From Zoroaster sp. YZ-2022 (Eukaryota > Echinodermata > Asteroidea > Forcipulatida > Zoroasteridae): a DNA stretch of 64,000 nt. The translations under genes were made by a program, and so were the position numbers. Within the stretch, counting starts at the first letter, position 1, and every line of letters starts with the position of its first letter. The notes beneath the pieces were generated by a model. The model saw only the letters and a program-made list of their open reading frames with translations. It ran no database searches and was not told the origin of the DNA. The DNA lies in the NCBI GenBank assembly GCA_029582265.1, contig CM055816.1:24825825-24889824 (forward strand). Reading direction: 5' to 3'. Below are positions 11,517 through 22,200 of the stretch, piece by piece.

Positions 11517-11959
11517 CTCAACAAAAGAACTAACGACCGGAGCAGTCATCAATGAAGCAATGGACATTTTTCTCTTTAAATTCTGTTTGTGAGGTACATA
11601 TTTCATAGTTTTATAATATAAACTTGTTTTAAATGATGATATTTTAGCGTTTTGATACATAACGCCCTTATTTAGGACCGTATTTTTTAATATAACCCCT
11701 AAATATTGTTTTGAAGTTTTTATGCAAGGGTATTAATTTCACCCAAAATTAAAACAAAAATCTGATTAATTCAAAAGGGGATATAGATTTGGAAGATATC
11801 TATATAAATGTTCAAAAATTGAATGGAGAATAAACAATGTGTCCAAAGTATTCTTTTACCTCAGAATGAACATCTGGGTGTGCCACCCGCTCCTTCTTGT
11901 ATGTACCGCCTGCACCGTCCTGAATTCTCCCTAAGACAACAGATTACTATTTCCTTTTG
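11517..11959. other. No feature recognised
   Basis: AT-rich, with no coding signal or repeat recognised. Confidence 0.4.
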
Positions 11960-12290
11960 TTTTATGATGATCAAACCATTGGTGGATGGCGGGGGGGGGG
12001 GAGGGGGACGTGTTCCTTTATATCATCATACATGTTATTTTACCATTCATTATTTAGCGTCCCCCCCCCCGTTTCTTGAGTCTCAAACCATTGGTAGATG
12101 GCGGGGGGGGGGGGGTGGAGGGAGGGGGACGTGTCCCTTTATATCATCATACAGGTTATTTTCTCATTCATTATTTAGGCGTCCCTCCCGTTTCTTGAGT
12201 CTCAAACCATTGATGGGGGGGGGGACGTGTCCCTTTATATCATCATACATGTTATTTTACCATTCATTATTTAGGCGTCCCCCGTTTCTT
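11960..12290 (+). repeat. Three tandem units with G-run and C-run ends
   Basis: Units begin at about 11973, 12087 and 12206 with TCAAACCATTGGTGGATGGC-like sequence and a run of 8-12 G. They continue through TTTATATCATCATAC and ATTCATTATTTAG and end in a C-run (CGTCCCCCCC). The G-run and C-run of a unit can pair. A 182-codon open frame across it is produced by the repeat and has no protein features. Confidence 0.75.
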
Positions 12291-12545
12291 GCAGTGTACC
12301 CTTCCGTTGCCGTATTCACCCCTTTCATTTACCCATCAAAGCTATTGTACACTATTGGTAATCTTAAATGAAAAGACAAGTTTGATTAGAGTTTTATATA
12401 AAGCTTGATGTAAAATATTAATAGTCAAAAAGATGATGATTGTCAAAGAAGCTCGAACTATACATTTCTGAAGAGCTGTCCTTTTAGTTACATCAGTCTC
12501 AGAAATTATTGTGTGGAACTGTTTGAGGTAAAAGCTTAACAGGTT
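12291..12545. other. No feature recognised
   Basis: No coding signal recognised. Confidence 0.4.
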
Positions 12546-12772
12546 AAACAAGTCTCTGGTTTCTGGTCTCCGTACGCGTCATCTCAGACATGCGTGTCGG
12601 CATTTTTAATTGCTGGATCAAGGATCAATTGGATTTCTGCCGTGATGTGTTAAACGACTTTTTCACATAGGGGTATAAACGTTTGCCTGATTTGTGAGGT
12701 CTCTCTTAGCCACCATACTTTGTATATGGGAAATGTGGTCTGGTTCCAATAACCGCATACATGTATTTCACT
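12546..12772 (+). repeat. R2 interspersed repeat, copy 2
   Basis: Matches 5125-5480 in order but with gaps (AAGTCTCTGGTTTCTGGTCT, TTAAACGACTTTTTCACATA). Confidence 0.7.
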
Positions 12773-12777
12773 GGTTG

Positions 12778-12785
12778 GCAAAAAA

Positions 12786-12820
<35 letters not shown>

Positions 12821-12822
12821 AT
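12778..12822 (+). repeat. (AAAT)n microsatellite
   Basis: About ten AAAT units. Confidence 0.95.
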
Positions 12823-13568
12823 ATCATCAGATCCTCTTTAAAGGCATAATTAGTGGGTTTATTCGTGGATTCATGTCGTGCATTAGTTGGCAGATCGGTG
12901 TAGCCAGCGGGCAAGTTATCTGATTGTACCTTGTTTCCCTCTTTCATTTACCCTACAGCTTGGATTCACACTGTCTTCAGCTAATACACCATTACAATCA
13001 TTGAACACTCCTGGCATTCTAAAGAGAAATAAATTAGAATTGCTATTTTGGGAGTCACCAAGTAATAAACTTAAATAAACACAAAACGAATAATGCCATA
13101 GTAATTATCAAGTTTTGAATTGGTCACGTACGTGAAAGTTGGGCTGAATAGTATTCAGTATGATGAACGACAACATCGTCCCCAGGATGTTCCTGTAGTT
13201 TATGTATACCTCGTACCCACTGGTCTCTCTCGCCCTGTGAGGGGACGGTTTCAATATACAAAAATATTGGATATGCAAATTAGGTGATAGACTGATACTG
13301 TTGTTGAATTGTGTTAGCTGCAGTGGGGAGGCCAGGACTAGGCTATTTAATTTATTTCATTAATATTTTAGTAAAATCACTCATCCAAGCATTTTATGTG
13401 CTAAACAAATTCATATATATAGGCATTAATTCATAAAGGCAAAATTTGTATTTTGTTTCCTCGAAACATTAACACAATTCAGGTTGGGACTGTCTATTAG
13501 TGAATAATTTTATCTTTTTGAGGAAACCAAAAAACAGATAAAGCTGAGCCTAATCAAGTTTCTGTCAA

Positions 13569-13673
13569 CCAATCAGGTGATACATGGTAAATCACCATTC
13601 AGCAGTGACTTCACTTTGACCAATCAGTGCTTTACGCATGCAATCCTTTGGATCACAAACATTCAATATAAAC
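13569..13673 (+). promoter_or_regulatory. Core promoter: two CCAAT boxes and TATA box
   Basis: ACCAATCA occurs at 13568-13575 and again around 13620, and a TATAAAC box lies at 13667-13673, about 185 bp upstream of the ATG at 13858. The same three elements keep their order and spacing in the second copy (59269, 59319, 59366). This suggests a real, compact promoter. The start site is inferred, about 30 bp after the TATA box. Confidence 0.6.
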
Positions 13674-13857
13674 ACTCATCGGTTGAAGCTGTGTTACATT
13701 TCTACATTACGCCGTGTGCAGTATAGTCGTGTTTCAATCGAACAGTTGGTAGACCGATGATACCGAAATACTTGATTGAATAAAAACTGATAGTTCTACT
13801 TATTTAATTGGATTTACATTGAAACGTTTTCACCCATATACAAACAATACATTGAAG

Positions 13858-14913
13858 ATGACGCAGCAAGTACTCTTGATGTGCGTACTCCATTTCAAAA
13901 TGATGTTCGTGTTTATAGTACCACTGATATCACAAGCGATAAGTTTGGGAAGTCAATGTGGTGGGCTTGCAAACGAATATCTCCCCGCAGATAACCGGGC
14001 ACTCAAAAACTTCACATATGCCAAGAAAACTGTACCCTATTACGTCATGTGCGGACGAGACTGTAACATGGATAAGAACTGTAAGTCATTTAATTTCTAT
14101 AAATGCAATAAACTGTGTGAGTTAAATAACTCCACAAGGGCTGAGTATCCTGAATCATTCGTTGAAGATCAAGAAAGTGTGTACTTCGATAAAAATGAAG
14201 ACACACCTCTCTTCTCATTGCCTGAGATTGATCGCTACAGAAGTTGTAAAGGGCTAATGGAGGCAGGTTACCGCACAAGTGGTGTCTACAAGATCTACCC
14301 AGACGGATTCAGCGACGGTCTCAAAGTCTATTGTGAAATGGACATTGACGGCGGCGGATGGATTGTGTTTCAGCGCAGAGAGGACGGTAATATTAACTTT
14401 TATCGTGACTGGAGTGAGTATAAGTCTGGCTTCGGTAATCTAAGCGGGGAGCATTGGTTAGGGAATGATAACTTAGTGAGTCTGACATCTGATAAATCAC
14501 ACGGGACATGGGACCTCCGCATAGATCTCACAGATTGGAGTGACGATACGGCATTCGCGAAATACACGGATTTCCAACTCACTGGTGAGAAGTACACACT
14601 GAATTATGGCGACTACGATGTGAGCAGCACTGCTGGTGACTCTCTTGGGTATCACGAGGGTGGCTCTCCTGAATGGCACAAGGGAATGCACTTCACAACG
14701 AAGGATAATGACAATGATGGAGATAGGGGGAATTGTGCACAAAGATATGAAGGAGCCTGGTGGTTTAATAGCTGTCACTATTCTCACTTAAATGGTCCTT
14801 ATTACCCAGATGGGCAGAATCAGGGATTCAAAGGCATTACGTGGCGTTACTGGCATATGAACTACAATCCTCTCAAAGCATCCAGCATGAAAATACGTGA
14901 AACAGACATGTAA
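13858..14913 (+). CDS. Secreted PAN/apple plus fibrinogen-related domain protein (copy 1)
   Basis: 351 residues from the ATG at 13858; a TTG further upstream (13819) is in frame but a poorer start. Residues 1-27 form a hydrophobic signal peptide. Residues 34-111 form a PAN/apple-like domain with Cys 34, 65, 69, 75, 83 and 87. Residues 130-348 form a fibrinogen C-terminal domain with CKGL, VYCEMDIDGGGWIVFQRR, paired Cys 130/159 and 293/306, an acidic calcium-loop-like DNDNDGD at 283-289, and WWFN...CHYSHLNG at 301-313. Such proteins are secreted lectins that bind acetylated or sugar ligands in innate defence or adhesion; the ligand here is unknown. The frame is uninterrupted, which is unusual for this family. 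The stop codon lies inside ATGTAAGTAC, a good splice-donor match, so a spliced longer form is possible. An AATAAA lies at 14956. A paralogue is at 59562. Confidence 0.92.
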   Translation: MTQQVLLMCVLHFKMMFVFIVPLISQAISLGSQCGGLANEYLPADNRALKNFTYAKKTVPYYVMCGRDCNMDKNCKSFNFYKCNKLCELNNSTRAEYPESFVEDQESVYFDKNEDTPLFSLPEIDRYRSCKGLMEAGYRTSGVYKIYPDGFSDGLKVYCEMDIDGGGWIVFQRREDGNINFYRDWSEYKSGFGNLSGEHWLGNDNLVSLTSDKSHGTWDLRIDLTDWSDDTAFAKYTDFQLTGEKYTLNYGDYDVSSTAGDSLGYHEGGSPEWHKGMHFTTKDNDNDGDRGNCAQRYEGAWWFNSCHYSHLNGPYYPDGQNQGFKGITWRYWHMNYNPLKASSMKIRETDM

Positions 14914-14955
14914 GTACACCAATTAACATTACTGGAAACATGCTGGAAAAAACAG

Positions 14956-14961
14956 AATAAA
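14956..14961 (+). terminator. Polyadenylation signal of the fibrinogen-domain gene
   Basis: AATAAA 43 bp after the stop, conserved in the second copy at 60635. Confidence 0.55.
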
Positions 14962-15971
14962 AAATAGTAGCTTTATTTGGCGGTCAAAAACATAAATATG
15001 TGTTTCCCGTCTACCCATAATCACCTAACACATCACGCCTACCTTTATCATTTAATTATAAATACAAATTATAAATTACAAATAATTATAAATAAATAAA
15101 TCATATGTTATTATAGGCCTTATATTGTGTGTTTAGGCCAAAAAGGTGTGTTTTCTACCCTAATTATTTATTTACAAATAATAATAATAATAATAACAGG
15201 AGCTGAAAAGGGTATCCATTTATACCCACCTTATTTTTTATAATTATAAATGGAAACACTTAATATTTTGGTCTTAATTTTGAAATCCTTATATTGAAAG
15301 CTAGTTCAGTTTATTTATTTTTGTTAAACGATTTAACAAACTGCATTGATGATGCAGCTGGATTCATTGCTCTTTAAAATAATGGCACCTATACGATAGA
15401 CTGTTTAACAGTTGTTTTTTACAATGTCAGTGGTTTTACAATGTCACTAATAATAAGGTTGATACATTTCTTACTAAATAGGAAAATATAACTGTACCGG
15501 ACTTGCCGGTAAAATAGCGAATCATTTGGAACATGTATATTTTTAAAAATGACTTATGTTCTCATCACTTTGGACATTAAGATATAAGTTTAAATATGAA
15601 GTTATTTTGACTGAATTGAAGGACTTTTATGTCTGTCACGGTACATTATATCATCAGAAATACATAACACTGAATGAACTTGAGATATTTGTCTTGTTAG
15701 TTCACTTAATGAAGTTTTCAAAGCTAGGAATCATGAAAAAGGCTTCGACCTTTCAGCGATTACACAAGAATTTCTTTTGTTTTTCATAAAATTCCGCACT
15801 GGCTTTTCTTGGCCGCTGGAAAAGTTGTACCAAACATCTAGAGAAATCATTCCGTCTGAGATTCTGTAAAACATGCAAGCAAATCGGATAACATGTTCAC
15901 TATTTTCTCGTTAACGACGAGAATAAACTGAAACTTTCACATTTATTTTATTGTATACATATCTCTTCATT
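14962..15971. other. 3' flank of block F, no gene recognised
   Basis: Conserved in copy 2 but with indels and without a shared reading frame. It contains an (AAT)n tract near 15178-15196. The 77-codon frame at 15556 is not preserved as an open frame in copy 2. Confidence 0.6.
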
Positions 15972-16310
15972 CTGCCCCTATAAGCAATTATGGTTAAGTG
16001 TCTTGCTCAAGGACACAAGTGTCACGGCCGGGTTTTGTGGGTTCGAAACCCGGCCGTGACACTTGTGTCCTTGAGCAAGACACTTAACCATAATTGCTTA
16101 GAGGGGCAGAGGCAGTTTAACAACTGCCTTGTTCTGGACTAGTTACCCCTCCCAGTCCTATTCGCACCGTAAAGAGGCTGGTTATTAACTTGTCTTGTTT
16201 CGGTGCGAGGGGCTGGTTTCTTCAATGTGGAGTCGTTGTAACAACTCAATGACTGAGTAGCCCCCACCTTGGAGTGGCCATTGGCCTTGTGTGGGGCGAA
16301 TTGCATAAAA
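15972..16310. mobile_element. Insertion with a 52-bp perfect palindrome made of inverted SINE pieces
   Basis: Absent from copy 2, where TTCATTCTTATAAAGTATGG is continuous. 15981-16032 is repeated as its exact reverse complement at 16049-16100, with a 16-nt loop (TTTTGTGGGTTCGAAA) carrying the SINE box B. The arms extend outward as CTGCCCCT / AGGGGCAG. The arms are the body of the tRNA-Leu SINE (AAGTGTCTTGCTCAAGGACA). The rest to 16310 is unrelated and has a small hairpin GGCAGTT/AACTGCC. Confidence 0.85.
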
Positions 16311-16512
16311 AAGTATGGATGCATTTATAGACATATTACTAATAGTGTTGTATACAATCTCTTTAAGCCATCCCATCCGTTATTTTCAAACTAGTCTACG
16401 GGTCTAAATCATATATGAATGGTGTGTTTAACTTTGTTTAGTGGGTTTTACTTACTACCGAAAAAGGTTAATACTAAAATGTGAACAAATAATAGACCAT
16501 GTCAACAAAATA

Positions 16513-16884
16513 TTAATTAAGGTGATCGTCCTCGCTCAACCTAATGGATTAGGCCTGACTTGATTTCTGTTATATAATTTATATCCAATGATTAGTTAAA
16601 TAATGAAAAAAATATGGGTACGGTCGTTCCAATCACATCTCCCTCTCTGCATATTCACAATGGATATGAACGGTAAAATAATCCCAGTTCAGCCGGCCGG
16701 TAATTTTTCCCCAAACGAGATTACAATGAAAGCAGCAGCGTTATAGCTGTATGTGGTGAAAATAAATAAATACAATTAATCAACCCGACCTGATTTTTCG
16801 ATTTGAAAGGACTATCACTAGTTTATTATTTATTACATGGTCTTATTAACAATTAATAATAATAAATAGTAAAAAAAATATATA
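16513..16884 (+). repeat. Unit A, left part
   Basis: Starts TTAATTAAGGTGATCGTCC, as do unit B (35334) and unit C (62654). It is interrupted after about 16884 by the 10.9-kb insertion and resumes at 27839 (ACAAAAACAAAATAAGAGTA). Confidence 0.9.
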
Positions 16885-16893
16885 TACATATAC

Positions 16894-16930
<37 letters not shown>
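16885..16930. repeat. (TA)n microsatellite, left border of the insertion
   Basis: TA-rich tract. The matching place in units B and C has only a short, non-expanded AT-rich stretch. Confidence 0.85.
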
Positions 16931-16934
<4 letters not shown>

Positions 16935-17136
16935 ACAGCAAAAGAAACGTCACCTCCTAAATTTTGATAAGTCTGAGAACGTGTTTAGCTTATGGTCCTC
17001 AGACGTCATGCATGACGAATTTTGAGGTCAACCAAATTTGCCACATTGTGTTCGTGTTACACTCCATACTCCAAATTATATTAAGTATAAAATGAAAATA
17101 ATAAATATTTTTTAGGGGTGACATTTCTTTTGCTGT

Positions 17137-17140
<4 letters not shown>
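16931..17140. mobile_element. 210-bp MITE inserted in a TA microsatellite
   Basis: Begins CATAACAGCAAAAGAAACG and ends with the inverted ATTTCTTTTGCTGTTATG, terminal inverted repeats of about 25 bp. (TA)n lies on both sides, so the target is TA. There is no coding capacity. TA targets and ends starting CA fit Tc1/mariner-type MITEs; this is an inference. Confidence 0.85.

Positions 17141-17180
<40 letters not shown>
17141..17180. repeat. (TA)n microsatellite
   Basis: Perfect TA repeat between the MITE and the large insertion. Confidence 0.95.
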
Positions 17181-17182
<2 letters not shown>

Positions 17183-17860
17183 ACTAGATTTCACCTTTGG
17201 GAGACACCAGAAAAAATTGCACCTTAGGGAGACATTTCACTTTTTGCCAGATATCATGAAAAACAAATATTACAGTTGTTACTTTCACCATCCAAAATAT
17301 TGACGAAAAGGACCTTTATTAATGTGTATCACACTTACTGGAATAGGGGAAGCCTGTTTGGATATATTGCTTTTCCGCAGTTATTTCTGTCTCCTTTAGG
17401 TAATTTTACTTCAAGTGGTACCGTTGGGAGACACACGTGTAAGAGAAGTACCTTTGGGAGACGCATCCCCCTGGAAGGCATAGCTGTCTACTGCATGCAT
17501 CACTTATAAGCAATCCAATATATACATTCGAAATTCAGCCGACATATACTTTGAGGGAACTAATTAAAACAATCACACAAAACAATTACACCTAAGTTGA
17601 CGTAGCTATGTCGTAATGTAATCAAAAACAGTTTACATTAATTATCGATATTAAGTTTCTGTAATGATCAAATTTTCCAAGTACATAATAAGGGCCTCCC
17701 GGTACATTTATTTCACACAATGTAATGTGATTGCTGTTGTGGACCATTTAACTCAGACAAAACCTCGATCAGGAAATATTGGTAATCACTTGTACCCATT
17801 TCCGTAAGCTAATGGTAGATTATGTAAGCTGTATTAAAACATTTGAAATAATAATTAATA

Positions 17861-18643
17861 GTGTCGCCTTAGTGTACATAATCTTACACCACAATGTATC
17901 CAATGGTACCCTTATTTAGGAAGAAATGTATAATATATAGTGTTTCCTTAGTGTACAGCTCTTACTCCAAAATGTCTCCCAATGGTGCCCTTATTTAGGA
18001 AAATATATACATATATATAATATATATAGTGTCTCCTTAGTGTACATCTCTTACTCCAAAATGTCTCCCAATGGTACCCTTATTTAGGAAAACATATAAT
18101 ATATAGTGTCTCCTTAGTGTACATCTCTTACTCCAAAATGTCTCCCAATGGTACCCTTATTTAGGAAAAATATATAATATATAGTGTCTCCTTAGTGTAC
18201 ATCTCTTACTCCAAATTGTCTCCCAATGGTACCCTTATTTAGGAAAACATATATAATATATAGTGTCTCCTTAGTGTACATCTCTTACTCCAAAATGTCT
18301 CCCAATGGTACCCTTAGTTAGGAAAAAAAATATAATATATAGTGTCTCCTTAGTGTACATCTCTTACTCCAAATTGTCTCCCAATGGTACCCTTATTTAG
18401 GAAAACATATATAATATATAGTGTCTCCTTAGTGTACATCTCTTACTCCAAATTGTCTCCCAATGGTACCCTTATTTAGGAAAACATATATAATATATAG
18501 TGTCTCCTTAGTGTACATCTCTTACTCCAAAATGTCTCCCAATGGTACCCTTATTTAGGAAAACATATATAGTGTCTCCTTGGTGTACATCTCTTACTCC
18601 AAACTGTCTTCCAATAGTACCCTTATTTAGGAAAAAATATATA
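17861..18643 (+). repeat. 79-bp tandem array (10 units)
   Basis: Units start at 17861, 17940, 18029, 18106, 18184, 18263, 18342, 18421, 18500 and 18572. Each has GTGTCTCCTTAGTGTACATC, TCTTACTCCAAAATGTCTCC, AATGGTACCCTTATTTAGG and a short TATA spacer. The sequence is the same TGTCTCC module found at the ends of the enclosing insertion. Confidence 0.92.
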
Positions 18644-19235
18644 ATAATACAGTCGAACACCTTTAACCCAATAGCACTTGTACTATTAACACCTTTATAA
18701 CAAGATCCGACACGATCGATGAAGTCCGAAACCTTGAAATTGCAGTTTGCCCAAAATGTGAAATATTTTTTTACACGACCATTTCATACCATTTCACAGC
18801 AAGTTGTCTGCTATATACCCTTGGTCGATTTCTTCGTGGCAGTTTAAGAGAAATTAATTTGACGGCGAAACCCACTTTTTATTTACAGCAGAACTTTTGG
18901 CCATCCATTTTCACCACGGAAACTCCACATGCATTGTACACGTGCGTACCGGTACATAATTATGCGTCTATTGGGCTTTCTCCATGCGGTGTACGAGCTT
19001 GGCCGGCACGGGCATGCATCGGCACATCACCACCGGTATGTGCGTTCGGCGGTCAAGTTGCCGCTCTACAGTGTGATTCTAGCGATGTGCTGATTGAAAA
19101 GTTTCATTTTGCACAAGTATAATCTTAATGGAAAAAGTATGTGCAACAAATATGCGTAGAAAACTTCTTTTTCAAAGTGTATTTTCGAGACGTTTACCGA
19201 CATAAAGTAAATTTTTGGAGAAAAACAAATAAAAA
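18644..19235. other. Non-tandem spacer inside the insertion
   Basis: Starts with ACAGTCGAACACCTTTAACC, which resembles the terminus of a pogo/Tigger-like MITE, but no matching inverted end was found. No gene is recognised. Confidence 0.4.
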
Positions 19236-22200
19236 TTGACTTTGTGTTTTGGCAATGATACGAATAAGTCTAAAAACTCACTTTTGTCTATACAATTTGA
19301 AATTTTCCATGAAGGTGCATTTTCTTCCCTCCATCTGGTTGGAGAGGTTGTCGCGACATCTTACGTCAAGTTTCGTGCAATTTTATGCGTCGGTTCTCAT
19401 TTTAGGCCAACAAAACCAAAACATTTGATTTTGTGTTTTGGCAATAAGATGATTAAGTCTAAAAATTCACTTTTGTCTATAAAATTTGAAATTTTCCATT
19501 GAAGGTGCATTTTCTTCCCTCCATCTGGTTGGAGAGGTTGTCGCGACATCTTACGTCAAGTTTCGTGCAATTTTATGCGTCGGTTCTCATTTTAGGCCAA
19601 AAAAGCAAAAAATTTGATTTTGTGTTTTGGCAATAAGATGATTAAGTCTAAAAATTCACTTTTGTCTATAAAATTTGAAATTTTCCATTGAAGGTCCATT
19701 TTCTTCCCTCCATCTGGTTGGAGAGGTTGTCGCGACATCTTACGTCAAGTTTGGTGCAATTTTATGCGTCGGTTCTCATTTTAGGCCAAAAAAGCAAAAA
19801 AATTGATTTTGTGAATTTGAAATTTTCCATGAAGGTCCATTTTCTTCCCCCATCTGGTTGGATAAGTTGTCGCGACATCTTACGTAAAGTTTCGTGCAAT
19901 TTTATGCGTCGGTTCTCATTTTAGGCCAGAAGAGCAAAGAATTTGATTTTGTGTTTTGGCAATAAGATGATCATGTAAGTCTAAAAACTCACTTTTGTCT
20001 ATAAAATTTGAAATTTTCCATGAAGGTCCATTTTCTTCCCCCATCTGGTTGGAGAGGTTGTCGCGACATCTTACGTAAAGTTTCGTGCAATTTTATGCGT
20101 CGGTTCTCATTTTAGGCCAGAAAAGCAAAGAATTTGATTTTGTGTTTTGGCAATAAGATGATCATGTAAGTCTAAAAACTCACTTTTGTCTATAAAATTT
20201 GAAATTTTCCATGAAGGTCCATTTTCTTCCCCCATCTGGTTGGAGAGGTTGTCGCGACATCTTACGTCAAGTTTTGTGCAATTTTATGCGTCGGTTCTCA
20301 TTTTAGGCCAAAAAAGCAAAAAATTTGATTTTGTGAATTTGAAATTTTCCATGAAGGTCCATTTTCTTCCCCCATCTGGTTGGAGAGGTTGTCGCGACAT
20401 CTTACGTCAAGTTTCGTGCCATTTTATGCGTTGGTTCTCATTTTAGGCCAAAAAAGCAAAGAATTTGATTTTGTGTTTTGGCAATAAGATGATTAAGTCT
20501 AAAAATTCACTTTTGTCTATAAAATTTGAAATTTTCCATTGAAGGTCCATTTTCTTCCCTCCATCTGGTTGGAGAGGTTGTCGCGACATCATACGTCAAG
20601 TTTGGTGCAATTTTATATGCGTCGGTTCTCATTTTAGGCCAAAAAAGCAAAAAATTTGATTTTGTGTTTTGGCAATAAGACGATTAAGTCTAGAAATTCA
20701 CTTTTGTCTATAAAATTTGAAATTTTCCATTGAAGGTCCATTTTCTTCCCTCCATCTGGTTGGAGAGGTTGTCGCGACATCTTACGTCAAGTTTGGTGCA
20801 ATTTTATGCGTCGGTTCTCATTTTAGGCCAAAAAAGCAAAACAATTGATTTTGTGAATTTGAAATTTTCCATGAAGGTCCATTTTCTTCCCCCATCTGGT
20901 TGGATAAGTTGTCGCGACATCTTACGTAAAGTTTCGTGCAATTTTATGCGTCGGTTCTCATTTTAGGCCAGAAGAGCAAAGAATTTGATTTTGTGTTTTG
21001 GCAATAAGATGATCATGTAAGTCTAAAAACTCACTTTTGTCTATAAAATTTGAAATTTTCCATGAAGGTCCATTTTCTTCCCCCATCTGGTTGGAGAGGT
21101 TGTCGCGACATCTTACGTAAAGTTTCGTGCAATTTTATGCGTCGGTTCTCATTTTAGGCCAGAAAAGCAAAGAATTTGATTTTGTGTTTTGGCAATAAGA
21201 TGATCATGTAAGTCTAAAAACTCACTTTTGTCTATAAAATTTGAAATTTTCCATCAAGGTCCATTTTCTTCCCCCATCTGGTTGGAGAGGTTGTCGCGAC
21301 ATCTTACGTCAAGTTTTGTGCAATTTTATGCGTCGGTTCTCATTTTAGGCCAAAAAAGCAAAACATTTGATTTTGTGAATTTGAAATTTTCCATGAAGGT
21401 CCATTTTCTTCCCCCATCTGGTTGGAGAGGTTGTCGCGACATCTTACGTCAAGTTTCGTGCCATTTTATGCGTTGGTTCTCATTTTAGGCCAAAAAAGCA
21501 AAGAATTTGATTTTGTGTTTTGGCAATAAGATGATTAAGTCTAAAAATTCACTTTTGTCTATAAAATTTGAAATTTTCCATTGAAGGTCCATTTTCTTCC
21601 CTCCATCTGGTTGGAGAGGTTGTCGCGACATCATACGTCAAGTTTGGTGCAATTTTATATGCGTCGGTTCTCATTTTAGGCCAAAAAAGCAAAAAAAATT
21701 GATTTTGTGTTTTGGCAATAAGATGGTTAAGTCTAGAAATTCACTTTTGTCTATAAAATTTGAAATTTTCCATTGAAGGTCCATTTTCTTCCCTCCATCT
21801 GGTTGGAGAGGTTGTCGCGACATCTTACGTCAAGTTTCGTGCAATTTTATGCGTCGGTTCTCATTTTAGGCCAAAAAAGCAAAAAATTTGATTTTGTGTT
21901 TTGGCAATAAGACGATTAAGTCTAGAAATTCACTTTTGTCTATAAAATTTGAAATTTTCCATTGAAGGTCCATTTTCTTCCCTCCATCTGGTTGGAGAGG
22001 TTGTCGCGACATCTTACGTCAAGTTTGGTGCAATTTTATGCGTCGGTTCTCATTTTAGGCCAAAAAAGCAAAAAATTTGATTTTGTGAATTTGAAATTTT
22101 CCATGAAGGTCCATTTTCTTCCCCCATCTGGTTGGATAAGTTGTCGCGACATCTTACGTAAAGTTTCGTGCAATTTTATGCGTCGGTTCTCATTTTAGGC

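Larger units (their letters stand above)
13110..16512 (+). repeat. Segmental duplication block F, copy 1
   Basis: Collinear with 58807-62653 from AAGTTTTGAATTGG onward and including the fibrinogen-domain gene, its promoter and 3' flank. Differences are indels. Copy 1 has a palindromic SINE insertion (15972-16310). Copy 2 has two insertions of about 370 bp (near 61026-61398 and 61882-62249). Homology continues into the A/C unit at 16513. Confidence 0.9.

Noticed and set aside
11823..12371. 182-codon protein
   Set aside because: It crosses three G-run/C-run repeat units and homopolymers, and shows no domain.
17861..18643. CRISPR array
   Set aside because: Units are contiguous with no unique spacers, and the context is eukaryotic.
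18651..18700. Start of a pogo/Tigger-like MITE
   Set aside because: ACAGTCGAACACC fits such ends, but no inverted partner was found downstream.
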